Below the pieces are notes generated by a model, which saw only the letters and a program-made list of their open reading frames with translations, was not told the origin of the DNA and made no database searches. The position numbers and the translations under genes are program-made. Shown here piece by piece: positions 1-8,051 of a stretch of 64,000 nt of DNA. The stretch lies in assembly GCA_021779095.1 (NCBI GenBank), contig JAJYBI010000001.1:1-64000 (forward strand). Direction: 5' to 3'. This DNA is from Deltaproteobacteria bacterium (GTDB taxonomy: Bacteria > Desulfobacterota > Desulfuromonadia > Geobacterales > JAJYBI01). Each line of letters begins with the position of its first letter. Position 1 is the stretch's first letter.

Positions 1-159
1 GACGGCCATTTCGGCGAGCTTCACTTCGTTCTCGAGACTGACGGCATCCATCGCGGCGCAGATCTTGTCCACCTGCTCCTGCGTGTAGGTCTTGAAGGCG
101 TCGGAGGCCTTCCGTGCGTTTGCTACCAGTTGGTCAATCTGCTGCTGTGTGGTCGACAT
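1..159 (-). CDS. CoA-acylating acetaldehyde dehydrogenase, copy 1 (N-terminal part, cut by window edge)
   Basis: This is the first 53 codons of an aldehyde dehydrogenase that runs off the left edge. The translation begins MSTTQQQIDQLVANARKAS and is almost identical to the complete acylating enzyme at 27694-29049. Only about five of 159 bases differ. The ribosome-binding region (GAAAGGAAAAGAAGCT before ATG) is also conserved between the copies. The family converts acetaldehyde, CoA and NAD+ to acetyl-CoA. Being cut, its catalytic cysteine cannot be seen, so activity of this copy is inferred from the paralog. A sigma-54 promoter lies about 65 bp upstream, and the AcoR-type activator gene diverges from it. 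Confidence 0.9.
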   Translation of the reverse strand, partial: MSTTQQQIDQLVANARKASDAFKTYTQEQVDKICAAMDAVSLENEVKLAEMAV

Positions 160-557
160 AGCTTCTTTTCCTTTCTTTCCCTTATTCGCGGATAACTACC
201 TGGGGCAATCCCCCTGCGTGCTCAAGCAGTGAACATGCCAACCCCAAACATGGTTACCAAAAATCCCCCCAGAGTTCGTTCAGCCAGACCAGATCGCACC
301 TGCGTCCCCCGATACATCCCAGCTGCCCGCATCAAGGCGCCATGACAACACCTGCGGCCGCCCCGCCCCCGGCACGCCGGAGATACCGACACGGCACCAT
401 GACGGCACACCTGTTCCAAATCGTGACAACCGGACGTGACACCTGCGCCCAAACGCAACAGCGTTAGACTGCCCTGACGGACATATCCGCTCTAAAATCG
501 CATGTTTATATTGCATTTCCTGGCCCCGATACCGTACTATGCCCAAGAGGAACACCG
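160..557. other. Divergent intergenic region between ALDH copy 1 and the AcoR-type regulator
   Basis: No credible gene is seen in these 398 bases. It holds the sigma-54 promoter for ALDH copy 1 and, further upstream, several related words (TGACAACACCTG, GACGGCACACCTG, GTGACACCTG) that could be activator sites. A TGT-N11-ACA sequence at 412-428 (TGTTCCAAATCGTGACA) resembles the 17-bp element found upstream of mftA and the Fe-ADH genes, but weakly. Confidence 0.5.
225..241 (-). promoter_or_regulatory. Sigma-54 promoter for ALDH copy 1
   Basis: The minus strand reads TTGGCATGTTCACTGCT, a -24/-12 element with exactly ten bases between GG and GC. The -12 box is CTGCT rather than TTGCA. It sits about 65 bp before the start codon, leaving a short leader. 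The divergent AcoR-type activator is the obvious candidate for driving it. Confidence 0.75.
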
Positions 558-2531
558 ATGACGTCCCATTACCCCGTCAGCAACCCACAGATCGATCAGG
601 CGCGTGCAGATTTTTTCGAACGAGGCATCCTTCCTCTCGATGTGGTCCCTCCTCCCATCATACGTTCCTGGCAGCGCTCCATCGAGCACGGTATCGGCGC
701 AGGCACACCGCCACGCACCCTCCCGACGCTATCGTCCAGGGAACTGGAGCGGTTGACCGGCAAAAACCGCCAGCTCCTCCAGCAGTCGATTCCCGTCATG
801 GAGAACCTGTACGAGCAGGTGCAGGGCACGTCATGCATGGTCATCCTTGCCGATGCATCGGGCGTCGTGCTGCACTCCGTCGGTGATCCGCATTTCGTGA
901 ACAGGGCACAACAGGTCGCGCTGCACCCCGGCGGCATCTGGTCGGAACAGTACCGGGGCACGAACGCCATCGGCACCGCACTCATGGAACAGCACCCCGT
1001 CGTCGTTCACAGTGCAGAGCATTGCGATTCATCCAACGATTTCCTCTCCTGCGCGGCAGTCCCGATTTTCGACCCCTACGGCAAGCTGCTCGGCGTGCTC
1101 GACGTATCGGGTGATTATCGTGCGTACCAGCAGCATACGATGGCACTGGTGGGGATCTCCGTTCAGCAGATCGAAAACCAGATGTTTACCGTCGGTTTTG
1201 AGGCCGACATCACCCTCCAGTTCCATCGCCGGCCCGAATTTATCGGCACCATGTACGAGGCGATTGCCGTTTTCAGCACCACAGGAATGCTCGTCGCCGC
1301 CAACCGATGCGCCCTGTTGCACCTGGGTCTGGACCGCTACCGACTTCCGTCGACCACGTTCGACAGCCTGTTCGGCGCGGATCTCGAGCCCCTTCTGGCC
1401 GGTTCGCCCTCGGGACTCCAGCCGATGCACCGGATGCGGCTTCGCAACGGCATGGAGATCTTCGGTCGCGTCAGATACCAGCAATCGCGGGTTTCCACCG
1501 CAGCCCCCACGCCGCGAAAGGCCACCGCAACCGAGGTCTGTTTCGATGCAGACAACCGCCCGGCATCCTTGAATGCTCTCGAATTCGGCGACTACCGGAT
1601 GCGGACGGCCATTGAGAAGGTCAGGAAGGTTGTCCGCCACGACATCCCCATCATCATTCAAGGGGAATCCGGCACGGGGAAGGAGCTGTTTGCCAGGGCA
1701 ATCCACCTCTGCAGCCCACGGCGTAGCGGACCTTTCATTGCAATAAACTGCGCAGCCATACCGGAAAGCCTCATCGAATCGGAACTGTTCGGTTACCAGG
1801 AAGGTGCGTTTACCGGAGCACACAGGAAAGGAAATGCCGGCAAGATCAGACAGGCTGATGGGGGGACACTGTTTCTCGACGAAATCGGGGACATGCCCTT
1901 GGCATTGCAGGCGCGGCTGTTGCGGGTATTGCAGGAACGGACCATCACTCCCCTGGGAAGTACACGCTCCCACCGGGTCGATATCGCCGTGGTCTGTGCG
2001 ACGAACAGGAATCTCCGTTCGGAGATTGCAGAGGGCCGGTTCCGTGAAGACCTTTACTATCGCCTCAACGGGCTTCTGGTCTCACTGCCGAGACTGAAGG
2101 ACCGGGACGACCTGCTCCCCCTCGCCAGCTCCCTGCTGGCCGAGATCGCCGGCCCCGCACGGAACGTGTCGCTGCACGAGTCAGTCGTTGCCATGTTCCG
2201 GCGCCATCCATGGCCGGGAAACGTGCGCCAGCTGTCCAATGTACTCAGGACGGCAGTGGCCCTCCTCGGCGACGCGGAGATCATTTCAGCGGAGCTCCTG
2301 CCCGAAGATTTTCTGGACCAACTGCACGAACAGGACACCATTGCCACCCCGCTTCCGACCACGCCCCCCAACAGTCTGCAGACGGGCAGATCCGAACGGC
2401 TCGATCTGCTGGAATCCCAGGCCATCCGCAGGGCCGTCGCGGAGTCCGGCGGCAACATCTCTGCAGCGGCACGCAGACTCGGTATCAGCAGAAACACGCT
2501 CTACCGGAAGATGCGCAGCTTCGGGCTCTGA
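558..2531 (+). CDS. AcoR-type sigma-54-dependent transcriptional activator
   Basis: This 657-aa protein is a bacterial enhancer-binding protein. Residues of roughly 60-210 form a GAF-like sensory domain typical of AcoR, followed by a weaker PAS-like stretch. The AAA+ domain begins near residue 341 with Walker A GESGTGKE (about 369), the sigma-54 contact loop GAFTGA (about 416) and Walker B GGTLFLDEIGD. A Fis-type helix-turn-helix ends the protein (ISAAARRLGISRNTLYRKM). There is no receiver domain, so a small molecule is the likely signal. In this family those are alcohols, aldehydes or acetoin. It diverges from ALDH copy 1 and probably activates some of the sigma-54 promoters here. The start has an AGAGGA ribosome site 7 bp upstream. 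Confidence 0.88.
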   Translation: MTSHYPVSNPQIDQARADFFERGILPLDVVPPPIIRSWQRSIEHGIGAGTPPRTLPTLSSRELERLTGKNRQLLQQSIPVMENLYEQVQGTSCMVILADASGVVLHSVGDPHFVNRAQQVALHPGGIWSEQYRGTNAIGTALMEQHPVVVHSAEHCDSSNDFLSCAAVPIFDPYGKLLGVLDVSGDYRAYQQHTMALVGISVQQIENQMFTVGFEADITLQFHRRPEFIGTMYEAIAVFSTTGMLVAANRCALLHLGLDRYRLPSTTFDSLFGADLEPLLAGSPSGLQPMHRMRLRNGMEIFGRVRYQQSRVSTAAPTPRKATATEVCFDADNRPASLNALEFGDYRMRTAIEKVRKVVRHDIPIIIQGESGTGKELFARAIHLCSPRRSGPFIAINCAAIPESLIESELFGYQEGAFTGAHRKGNAGKIRQADGGTLFLDEIGDMPLALQARLLRVLQERTITPLGSTRSHRVDIAVVCATNRNLRSEIAEGRFREDLYYRLNGLLVSLPRLKDRDDLLPLASSLLAEIAGPARNVSLHESVVAMFRRHPWPGNVRQLSNVLRTAVALLGDAEIISAELLPEDFLDQLHEQDTIATPLPTTPPNSLQTGRSERLDLLESQAIRRAVAESGGNISAAARRLGISRNTLYRKMRSFGL

Positions 2532-2551
2532 ACCGGCCTCCGCAGGCCTGC

Positions 2552-3040
2552 CTACGTTTCAGCACAGTCCGCCAGGTCTCCGTGGATCTTAGCGATTGCA
2601 TGGGGTATCGCCTCCCACACGGCTTCCAGGTTCTCCACCGCCCCACGCGGACTCCCCGGCAGGTTGACAATGAGGGCCCTTCCACGTATCCCCGCGATCG
2701 CGCGTGAGAGCAGGGCGTGGGGGGTCTTTTCCAGGCTTTTCGCCCTCATTGCCTCGCCGAATCCGGGGATGACCCGCTCCACGACCTGCAATGTCGCGTC
2801 CGGTGTTACGTCCCGCGGGGATACGCCGGTCCCCCCGCAGGTCAGGATGAGATCGAAGTCGCCGCTGTCCGCCCATTCCCGCAGGCATGCCGCAATCAGC
2901 GACATCTCGTCCGCCATGATCTCACGACAGCGGGAAACAATCCCCCACCGCAACAGCCTGCGCTCCAGCGCCGGTCCGCTCTCGTCGACCCGTTCACCGC
3001 GGGCACCCCGATCACTGAGCACGAGGATCGCCACGTTCAT
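2552..3040 (-). CDS. Molybdenum cofactor biosynthesis protein, MogA/MoaB family
   Basis: This 162-aa protein matches the MogA/MoaB family that adenylylates molybdopterin before metal insertion. The family signature TCGGTGVSPRDVTPDA is present near residue 70. The track ORF is longer, but the start at 3040 ([12 protein letters not shown]) is preferred because it overlaps the moaC stop in an ATGA junction, which implies translational coupling. The gene converges on the AcoR-type gene. The pair would support molybdo- or tungsto-enzymes; such aldehyde oxidoreductases occur in this group, but none is in the window. Mog versus MoaB cannot be decided by eye. Confidence 0.88.
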   Translation of the reverse strand: MNVAILVLSDRGARGERVDESGPALERRLLRWGIVSRCREIMADEMSLIAACLREWADSGDFDLILTCGGTGVSPRDVTPDATLQVVERVIPGFGEAMRAKSLEKTPHALLSRAIAGIRGRALIVNLPGSPRGAVENLEAVWEAIPHAIAKIHGDLADCAET

Positions 3041-3519
3041 GCCATCTCCTCCCGCCGGTAGACACCGCTCTTGCCCCCCTCCTTGGCGAGCAGCACCACG
3101 TCGCCGATGGAGATTGCCCTGTTCCCCCCCTTGCACATGTCGTAGATCGTCAGTGCGGCAACGGATGCCGCCACCATCGCCTCCATCTCCACCCCGGTTC
3201 GGTCGAAGGCCCGCACCGTGGCCACGATGTTGATCTCCGCACTTCCCGCCCGCATCTCGAACTCGATGGCGGCATGGTGGATCTGCAGCGGGTGGGCGAG
3301 GGGTATCAGCTCCGGGGTCTTCTTTGCCGCAGAAATCCCGGCCAGCCGCGCAACAGCCAGCACATCTCCCTTGGCGGTATCACCCGTACCGATCTCCCGC
3401 ATCAGTTCATCCCCGACCCTGACCGTCGCACTGGCAGTCGCGGTCCGCAGCGTCGGCTCCTTGCCGCTCACATCCACCATCCGCGCCTGCCCCCTGTCGT
3501 CGAAATGGGAAGATTTCAT
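3037..3519 (-). CDS. moaC: Cyclic pyranopterin monophosphate synthase MoaC
   Basis: This 160-aa protein converts the MoaA product into cyclic pyranopterin monophosphate, the first stable intermediate of molybdopterin synthesis. Recognisable family stretches are MVDVSGKEPTLRTATA at the N-terminus, KKTPELIPLAHPL in the middle and GVEMEAMVAASVAALTIYDMCK near the C-terminus. The ATG at 3519 is chosen over a GTG at 3525 because AGGTGG lies about 8 bp before it. It is translationally coupled to the downstream mog/moaB gene. moaA is not in the window. Confidence 0.93.
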   Translation of the reverse strand: MKSSHFDDRGQARMVDVSGKEPTLRTATASATVRVGDELMREIGTGDTAKGDVLAVARLAGISAAKKTPELIPLAHPLQIHHAAIEFEMRAGSAEINIVATVRAFDRTGVEMEAMVAASVAALTIYDMCKGGNRAISIGDVVLLAKEGGKSGVYRREEMA

Positions 3520-3611
3520 CGTCACGCCACCTTTCCGGATTCCGTCGCCCCGTCACACTGCAATCGGCGCCATGGTCACGGCCATTATCATTGCTAGGCG
3601 TAATAGTACCA

Positions 3612-3642
3612 TAAAAAAAAGGGCTATCCTTTCGAATAGCCC
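3612..3642 (-). terminator. Intrinsic terminator after the IclR gene
   Basis: On the minus strand a GGGCTAT stem with an eight-base loop closes on ATAGCCC and is followed by eight T residues. It lies just downstream of the IclR-family stop codon. Confidence 0.88.
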
Positions 3643-3667
3643 CTTCCACACCTTCTCGCCCCTCCCC

Positions 3668-4474
3668 CTAAACGGCTGTCCCGAAACCATTTCCGAAGCG
3701 GTAACCGAGTCGCCGCGAAATTTCGGCAGCCGCATGCTTTATCTGGGGGATAAGTTCACTGTTCAACCGTTTGTCGCAAAGCCGGGACACCGGCCCCGAG
3801 ATGCTGACCGCGCCGATGACCTTCGCCGTGTAATCGCGGATCGGAGCGCTGACGCATCTGACGCCCGCGTCCTTTTCCTCATCGTCGACCGCATACCCCC
3901 GTTCGGCAACGGTCCGCAACTGGCGAATCAGTTCGTCGCGGTCGACGATCGTACTGCCGGTACAGGACGGCAGGGGGTCGGGAAGAGGCAGGTCCGTCCC
4001 CGTTTCGAGCAGATACGCGAGCTGCACCTTCCCGGCTGCCGTGCAGTGGGCGGGGAGCCAGGCGCCGATCCGGGGAACGACCCGCACCGCATGCCGCGAC
4101 TCCACCACGTCCATATACACGACGTACGATTCCTTCAGTACCGCGATATATGCCGTTTCGTTGTTGCAGCCTGACAGCTGCTCCAGGATGGGGCGCGCCT
4201 GCCGCAACAGCCCCATCTGACGGATCATGGTCTGCCCCAGCTCCAGGTTTTTCAACCCGAGCCGGTAGTTGCCCGTGAGCGGGTTCTGCTGGATGTAGTT
4301 GCGGGATTCAAGCGTCGCCAAGAGCCGGAACACGTTGTTCTTGTGCAGTTTCAGGCGCCGGCTCAGCTCGGTCACTCCGAGCTCGTCAACATCGTCACGG
4401 AACTGCTCCAGCAGGTCCAGGGCATGACTGACCGCCTGGATTATGTAATTCGTCTTGCTCTTACGCTCTTCCAT
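3668..4474 (-). CDS. IclR-family transcriptional regulator
   Basis: This 268-aa regulator has an N-terminal winged helix (roughly 15-80, including GVTELSRRLKLHKNNVFRLLATLE) and the C-terminal IclR effector domain (AAGKVQLAYL, RGYAVDDEEKDAGVRCVSAPIRD). IclR proteins bind small carboxylates or aromatics and repress or activate nearby catabolic genes. The track ORF starts at 4519, but the methionine at 4474 (MEERKSKTNYI) fits the domain boundary better; ribosome sites are weak for both. It lies just downstream of mftF on the same strand, so a role in mycofactocin or alcohol gene control is possible but unproven. Its target and ligand are unknown. Confidence 0.85.
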   Translation of the reverse strand: MEERKSKTNYIIQAVSHALDLLEQFRDDVDELGVTELSRRLKLHKNNVFRLLATLESRNYIQQNPLTGNYRLGLKNLELGQTMIRQMGLLRQARPILEQLSGCNNETAYIAVLKESYVVYMDVVESRHAVRVVPRIGAWLPAHCTAAGKVQLAYLLETGTDLPLPDPLPSCTGSTIVDRDELIRQLRTVAERGYAVDDEEKDAGVRCVSAPIRDYTAKVIGAVSISGPVSRLCDKRLNSELIPQIKHAAAEISRRLGYRFGNGFGTAV

Positions 4475-4601
4475 AGTTACATCTACACCCGGCAGCCTCA
4501 TGGAGATCCGGCGCTCCATGCCCCCTTTACAATGCAGTTTAATGTGATTTCAACCTTCAGGATGTTGTGCCGTCGTATGGATACGGGATCGACGACCGGC
4601 A

Positions 4602-6035
4602 TCAGGGCACCACGGCATGGCGGAGAAGCACGACGCGGTAGGAGGAAAAGGTCCTTCTGGTAAAGCATCCCCAGAACACCCCTGCGCCGTATGAAACCTG
4701 CTCCATCAGGTAGACGGCGGTAAACATGATGAACGGCAGATGCAGCGGCTTCTTGACGGAATAGTCCACCCGCGCGGCGCACAACAGCATTCCTGCGGTA
4801 ACGGCAAACATCAACGGGAACAACAGCGACACCGCCAGAAGTGGGATCAGATAGTACCGTATCAGGTGGAACGACAGGTAATAGACGAGACTCCCCAGTG
4901 CCCGCAACCGTCCGGCCAGCAAGGTAGGCATCCCGAGCGGCAGCTTGCGCCGGATGAACTTCACCCTGACCACAACGGCATCGATCAACAGCACCAGCCC
5001 TGCCAGTGCCAGAAGCCACCAGCTGACAAAGGGGGCAGCGCAGCAGAGAACCAGCAGCAGCGCCAAAAGCGGCGGTACAACCATCCGCTTGTGCCTTTGC
5101 GGATGAAGTGTCTGCAGCATTCCCTCCGACGTGCCATAGTCGAACCGACGCGACATGAACGAACGGAGTGAACTGCGGTGCTCGTGGTACACCCGGCCGA
5201 CCGGCAGGTACGCGATGGTCCAGCCGTTGTCGCGCAGCCGCCAGGTCAGATCGACGTCCTCCCCCACATGCATGGTGTCGACGAATCCCCCCACATCCAG
5301 GAAGGCTGACCTGCGGACCAGCAGGTTGCAGCTGGGTAGGTAGAACGTGTCGTCGCCGGTATTGCCCGACCGTTCCCTCAATCCCAGCGAAAGGCTGGAC
5401 ATGACGGTTTCGTAGCGATCAATAAGCGATTCCGTACACATGCCGTCCACCACGCCCCCTGCCGCCGCCATCTTCGGATCGTCGAATGCGGGGATAAGCT
5501 CTGCAAGCCAGTTCGTCGAAGCGGTACAATCCGAATCGATGAAGGCGAGGATATCACCCGTGGCCGCGCGGGACCCTACGTTGCGTGCGGCAGCGGGACC
5601 GCGACCGGTGCCTCCGGATGGAATTACGATCGCGCCGGCACCACGCGCAACATCGGCGGAACTATCGGAGCTGCCGTCATCCACCACGATGACCTGCAGC
5701 AGAGACTGCGGATAGTTGATGCGGGAAATGGATTCGAGACAACGCAGCAGTTCGTCCGCCCTGTCCTTGACGGGGACGACGACGCTGACCGTTGGAAGGA
5801 CATCGGGGAGTGCAGACGACTCACGCACCCGCTGGACAAAACCTTTCGCGGCAAGCTGCTCGAGCACGGACTGCTCTGCAGCAGACCGCGCCACGAGATC
5901 GCCGGTCAAACCGCGCCGGATCATCTCCGTAAGAGACGGGTTCAGGCGCAGGACGCAGAGCGGGTTTTTCGAAACGAGGAAATTGCCGTCTTCACGCTCG
6001 GCGAGTTCCACTCGCGACGCCAAACGATAAATCAT
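4602..6035 (-). CDS. mftF: Mycofactocin system glycosyltransferase MftF
   Basis: This 477-aa membrane glycosyltransferase fits MftF, which adds a glucan chain to the redox-active dipeptide core of mycofactocin. Residues 1-75 look like a PqqD/RRE-type peptide-recognition module. A GT2 domain follows, starting PTVSVVVPVKDRADELLRCL (about 80), with VVDDGSSDSS and the metal-binding FIDSDC. Hydrophobic segments fill about residues 310-430. AAGGA lies 5 bp before the ATG. It is separated from mftC by about 450 bp that contain a terminator, so it is probably transcribed on its own or by read-through. mftD and mftE are not nearby. The assignment rests on family resemblance and the neighbouring mftABC. 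Confidence 0.85.
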   Translation of the reverse strand: MIYRLASRVELAEREDGNFLVSKNPLCVLRLNPSLTEMIRRGLTGDLVARSAAEQSVLEQLAAKGFVQRVRESSALPDVLPTVSVVVPVKDRADELLRCLESISRINYPQSLLQVIVVDDGSSDSSADVARGAGAIVIPSGGTGRGPAAARNVGSRAATGDILAFIDSDCTASTNWLAELIPAFDDPKMAAAGGVVDGMCTESLIDRYETVMSSLSLGLRERSGNTGDDTFYLPSCNLLVRRSAFLDVGGFVDTMHVGEDVDLTWRLRDNGWTIAYLPVGRVYHEHRSSLRSFMSRRFDYGTSEGMLQTLHPQRHKRMVVPPLLALLLVLCCAAPFVSWWLLALAGLVLLIDAVVVRVKFIRRKLPLGMPTLLAGRLRALGSLVYYLSFHLIRYYLIPLLAVSLLFPLMFAVTAGMLLCAARVDYSVKKPLHLPFIMFTAVYLMEQVSYGAGVFWGCFTRRTFSSYRVVLLRHAVVP

Positions 6036-6485
6036 ACGATTCCTTCAAACACCGATCCTGTACTACCGAGGATACGCGCTGATCGACAGGCGCATATCTT
6101 CATAACGTGAGAGGTTCTTCCCTTCGCGAACCAGGAGATGCCGGAAAGGGGTTCGTTTACTCTTGAACGCCAGGATAAGGGACTGATGTGAAATTTGAAC
6201 GCCCGATCTGAGCCATCCCCTTGCCGGGAACCGCTTCATGGACGTAAAAGCAGTTCGAACACCGTAGCGTACCACTTCTACGCTGCCGGCCATACCGACC
6301 TTGCTGCCCAGAAAAAGAGCCGGGCACCGATGACGGTGCCCAGTCGAGAAAACGGAATATGGCTTCATCGCCCTGCCGGGCACTGAGGCGCGGCAGCGCG
6401 ATGAACCTGGAGCATCGTTCCTGTATCGAGGTGGGGTGAGGTATACGGGAACACCACCGCAAAGCTCCGAAAGCATTAATTGTGG
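6036..6485. other. Intergenic gap between mftC and mftF
   Basis: These 450 bases hold two overlapping minus-strand ORFs (137 and 101 aa) in different frames with no recognisable domain. The mftC terminator runs through the middle. I see no trace of the creatininase-like peptidase mftE or the FMN-dependent dehydrogenase mftD that commonly sit here in other mycofactocin loci. Confidence 0.5.
6311..6341 (-). terminator. Intrinsic terminator after mftC
   Basis: On the minus strand GGGCACCG, the loop TCAT and CGGTGCCC form a perfect 8-bp stem, followed by GGCTCTTTTTC. It lies about 145 bp past the mftC stop and would end the mftABC transcript before mftF. Confidence 0.85.
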
Positions 6486-7526
6486 CTATACGGTTGCCAC
6501 CTTCTTCGTATCGGCGATGGAGGTCACGCAGCGCTCAAGACACTCGGGATCTCCGCCGTTGATGTCATTTTTCAGGTGCCAGGCCACCGCCGGGCAGCCG
6601 CCGTGACACTGGTCGAAGCGCTGGCACTCTTCGCAGGAATGGATTCTGAGAGAACGGAACGACTCGTAGATCTCCGAACTGTCCCATATCTCCTGAAAGG
6701 ACTTCTCACGAATCGAACCCGCCTTGAACCGGTCGGTCTGCAGGAATGCGCAGGGATACATGTTGCCGGTCGGTCCGACGCAGCAGGTAAGCTTTGCCGC
6801 ACCGCAGAGATTAAGGCCGAGCCCCTGCCGTTCCTGGGTGGTAAGCGAGAAGAAGCTGTCACCGGTCCGCACGTCGCCGCTCTTTTCCAGCCAGTCGGAA
6901 AACGCCAGGAGCTGGGCGGGAGAAGGGCGAAGCGATTCCCAGTTATCGGCGCCGCGTCCCGAGGGACGGAACCGGCTGACCCGTAGCGACACACCCAGAT
7001 TCTTGGCCATTTCGTACATGGCAGGAATCTCGTCCGCATTCTGGGCGGTGAGGACGGTGTTGATGCTGGCGGGAATCTTGGTTGCAGCCAGGAGCTTGAC
7101 CGCCTCGATGGCGGCGTCGAAGACCCCCTCACCGCGGATGGTGTCGCAGGTCTCGCGACGCGCCCCGTCCATGCTGACCTGGATCGCCACGAGGCGGCTC
7201 TTCGCCAGCCGGGCTACCCGTTCCGCATTGAGGAGGGTCCCGTTGGTCGAGATACAGGTCATGATCCCCTTGGAGTGACAAGCCTCCAGAATCTGTTCGA
7301 AATCGGGGCGCATAAACGGCTCGCCACCGCCGAAATTGATCTGGAACACCCTGGCCCGATCTACCTGATCGACCAGATCTAAAGCCTCTGCTGTGGTCAG
7401 TTCGTCTTTGGCAGGTTCACCGGAGGAGGAAAGGCAGTGGGTACAACGGAGGTTACAGGCTAACGATACTTCCCATGTCAGATTGACCGGGGCTGACATC
7501 CCCATCTCAACATATTTGTTGCTCAC
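6486..7526 (-). CDS. mftC: Mycofactocin radical SAM maturase MftC
   Basis: This is a radical SAM/SPASM enzyme of about 346 aa. The SAM-binding [4Fe-4S] motif CNLRCTHC lies near residue 25. The C-terminal SPASM cysteines are visible in CCVGPTGNMYPC, CEECQRFDQCHGGC and CLERC. In characterised systems MftC oxidatively decarboxylates the C-terminal Tyr of MftA and crosslinks it to the preceding Val. The ORF track starts at an upstream TTG; a GTG at 7526 is preferred because AAGGA lies 7 bp before it. It overlaps the end of mftB by 20 bp, so mftA, mftB and mftC form one tight operon under a sigma-54 promoter. Confidence 0.93.
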   Translation of the reverse strand: MSNKYVEMGMSAPVNLTWEVSLACNLRCTHCLSSSGEPAKDELTTAEALDLVDQVDRARVFQINFGGGEPFMRPDFEQILEACHSKGIMTCISTNGTLLNAERVARLAKSRLVAIQVSMDGARRETCDTIRGEGVFDAAIEAVKLLAATKIPASINTVLTAQNADEIPAMYEMAKNLGVSLRVSRFRPSGRGADNWESLRPSPAQLLAFSDWLEKSGDVRTGDSFFSLTTQERQGLGLNLCGAAKLTCCVGPTGNMYPCAFLQTDRFKAGSIREKSFQEIWDSSEIYESFRSLRIHSCEECQRFDQCHGGCPAVAWHLKNDINGGDPECLERCVTSIADTKKVATV

Positions 7527-7764
7527 GCAAGAATCCTTTTTCAAGAAGTTTTACGATAAACTTCTGCAACGCCACCTTCTGCTGATCTGTGAGACCTTCA
7601 GGCAGCTCATCCTTACTACGGACTGTCTCGAAGTAATCGACGGGCAGCAACCTGCCGGTCTCAGCAAAAAGAAGGCGCGGCCCTCTGTTATCATAGAACA
7701 GAAGGCCGAACCCTTCCTGCCGGACGCGGCAGGCAGGATGCATTACAACGCCTGCCGCAGCCAT
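7507..7764 (-). CDS. mftB: Mycofactocin peptide chaperone MftB
   Basis: This 85-aa protein resembles MftB, the PqqD-like RiPP recognition element that binds the MftA leader and delivers it to MftC. The sequence GFGLLFYDNRGPRLLFAETGRLLPVDYFE fits the beta-rich part and the C-terminal half is helical. The ORF track starts 14 codons earlier, inside mftA. The ATG at 7764 is preferred because it begins one base after the mftA stop. Its 3' end overlaps mftC. Identification rests on the position between a clear precursor and a clear maturase as well as on sequence. Confidence 0.9.
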   Translation of the reverse strand: MAAAGVVMHPACRVRQEGFGLLFYDNRGPRLLFAETGRLLPVDYFETVRSKDELPEGLTDQQKVALQKFIVKLLEKGFLREQQIC

Positions 7765-7765
7765 C

Positions 7766-7870
7766 TTAGTACACCCCGCAGATGCCGTCGATTGCGAGCT
7801 CTTCAACCTGGATTTCTTCCAGGATCCGCGGTTCTTCGGTGCACTCTACTGCTTTGATTTCTGCTTCCAT
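7766..7870 (-). CDS. mftA: Mycofactocin precursor peptide MftA (34 aa, missing from the ORF track)
   Basis: Reading the minus strand from the ATG at 7870 gives a 34-residue peptide that starts MEAEIKAVECTEEP, has an acidic helical middle (ILEEIQVEELA) and ends IDGICGVY. The C-terminal Val-Tyr pair is what MftC decarboxylates and crosslinks, and the IDG-CGVY tail is the hallmark of mycofactocin precursors. Released and modified, this core becomes the peptide-derived redox cofactor that reoxidises nicotinoprotein alcohol dehydrogenases. AGGAGAAGAAC precedes the start codon. A sigma-54 promoter lies about 65 bp upstream and mftB follows after one base. Confidence 0.96.
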   Translation of the reverse strand: MEAEIKAVECTEEPRILEEIQVEELAIDGICGVY

Positions 7871-7932
7871 GTTCTTCTCCTTTTCATTCGATTTCTGGCT
7901 GGTTCTCCAACACAGATTGAGTTTCTTGTATA

Positions 7933-7949
7933 TGCAATGGAGGTGCCAA
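7933..7949 (-). promoter_or_regulatory. Sigma-54 promoter for mftABC
   Basis: The minus strand reads TTGGCACCTCCATTGCA, a near-perfect -24/-12 element with GG-N10-GC spacing. Transcription would start near 7921, about 50 bases before the mftA start codon. Confidence 0.9.
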
Positions 7950-8034
7950 CGGAATAAAACGGCGATCTGGCACTTAGTTTACGCGCCTTGCCCACCCCGC
8001 CCCTGACGTGCGACAAGGCAGCGATGCTCAAATC

Positions 8035-8051
8035 TGTAGAAAATCTAGACA
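8035..8051 (-). promoter_or_regulatory. Putative activator site upstream of mftABC
   Basis: The minus strand reads TGTCTAGATTTTCTACA. It matches TGT-N9-TCTACA sites upstream of both Fe-ADH genes, each about 75-100 bp above a sigma-54 promoter, where an enhancer-binding protein would bind. The candidate protein is the NtrC-type regulator at 17564-18937 or the AcoR-type regulator. Confidence 0.5.

Noticed and set aside
6063-6476. 137-aa minus-strand ORF between mftC and mftF as a possible mftE
   Set aside because: No creatininase motifs, a terminator runs through it, and an overlapping frame is equally open.
7782-8006. 74-aa plus-strand ORF opposite mftA
   Set aside because: It runs antisense to the mftA coding region and promoter and has no recognisable features.
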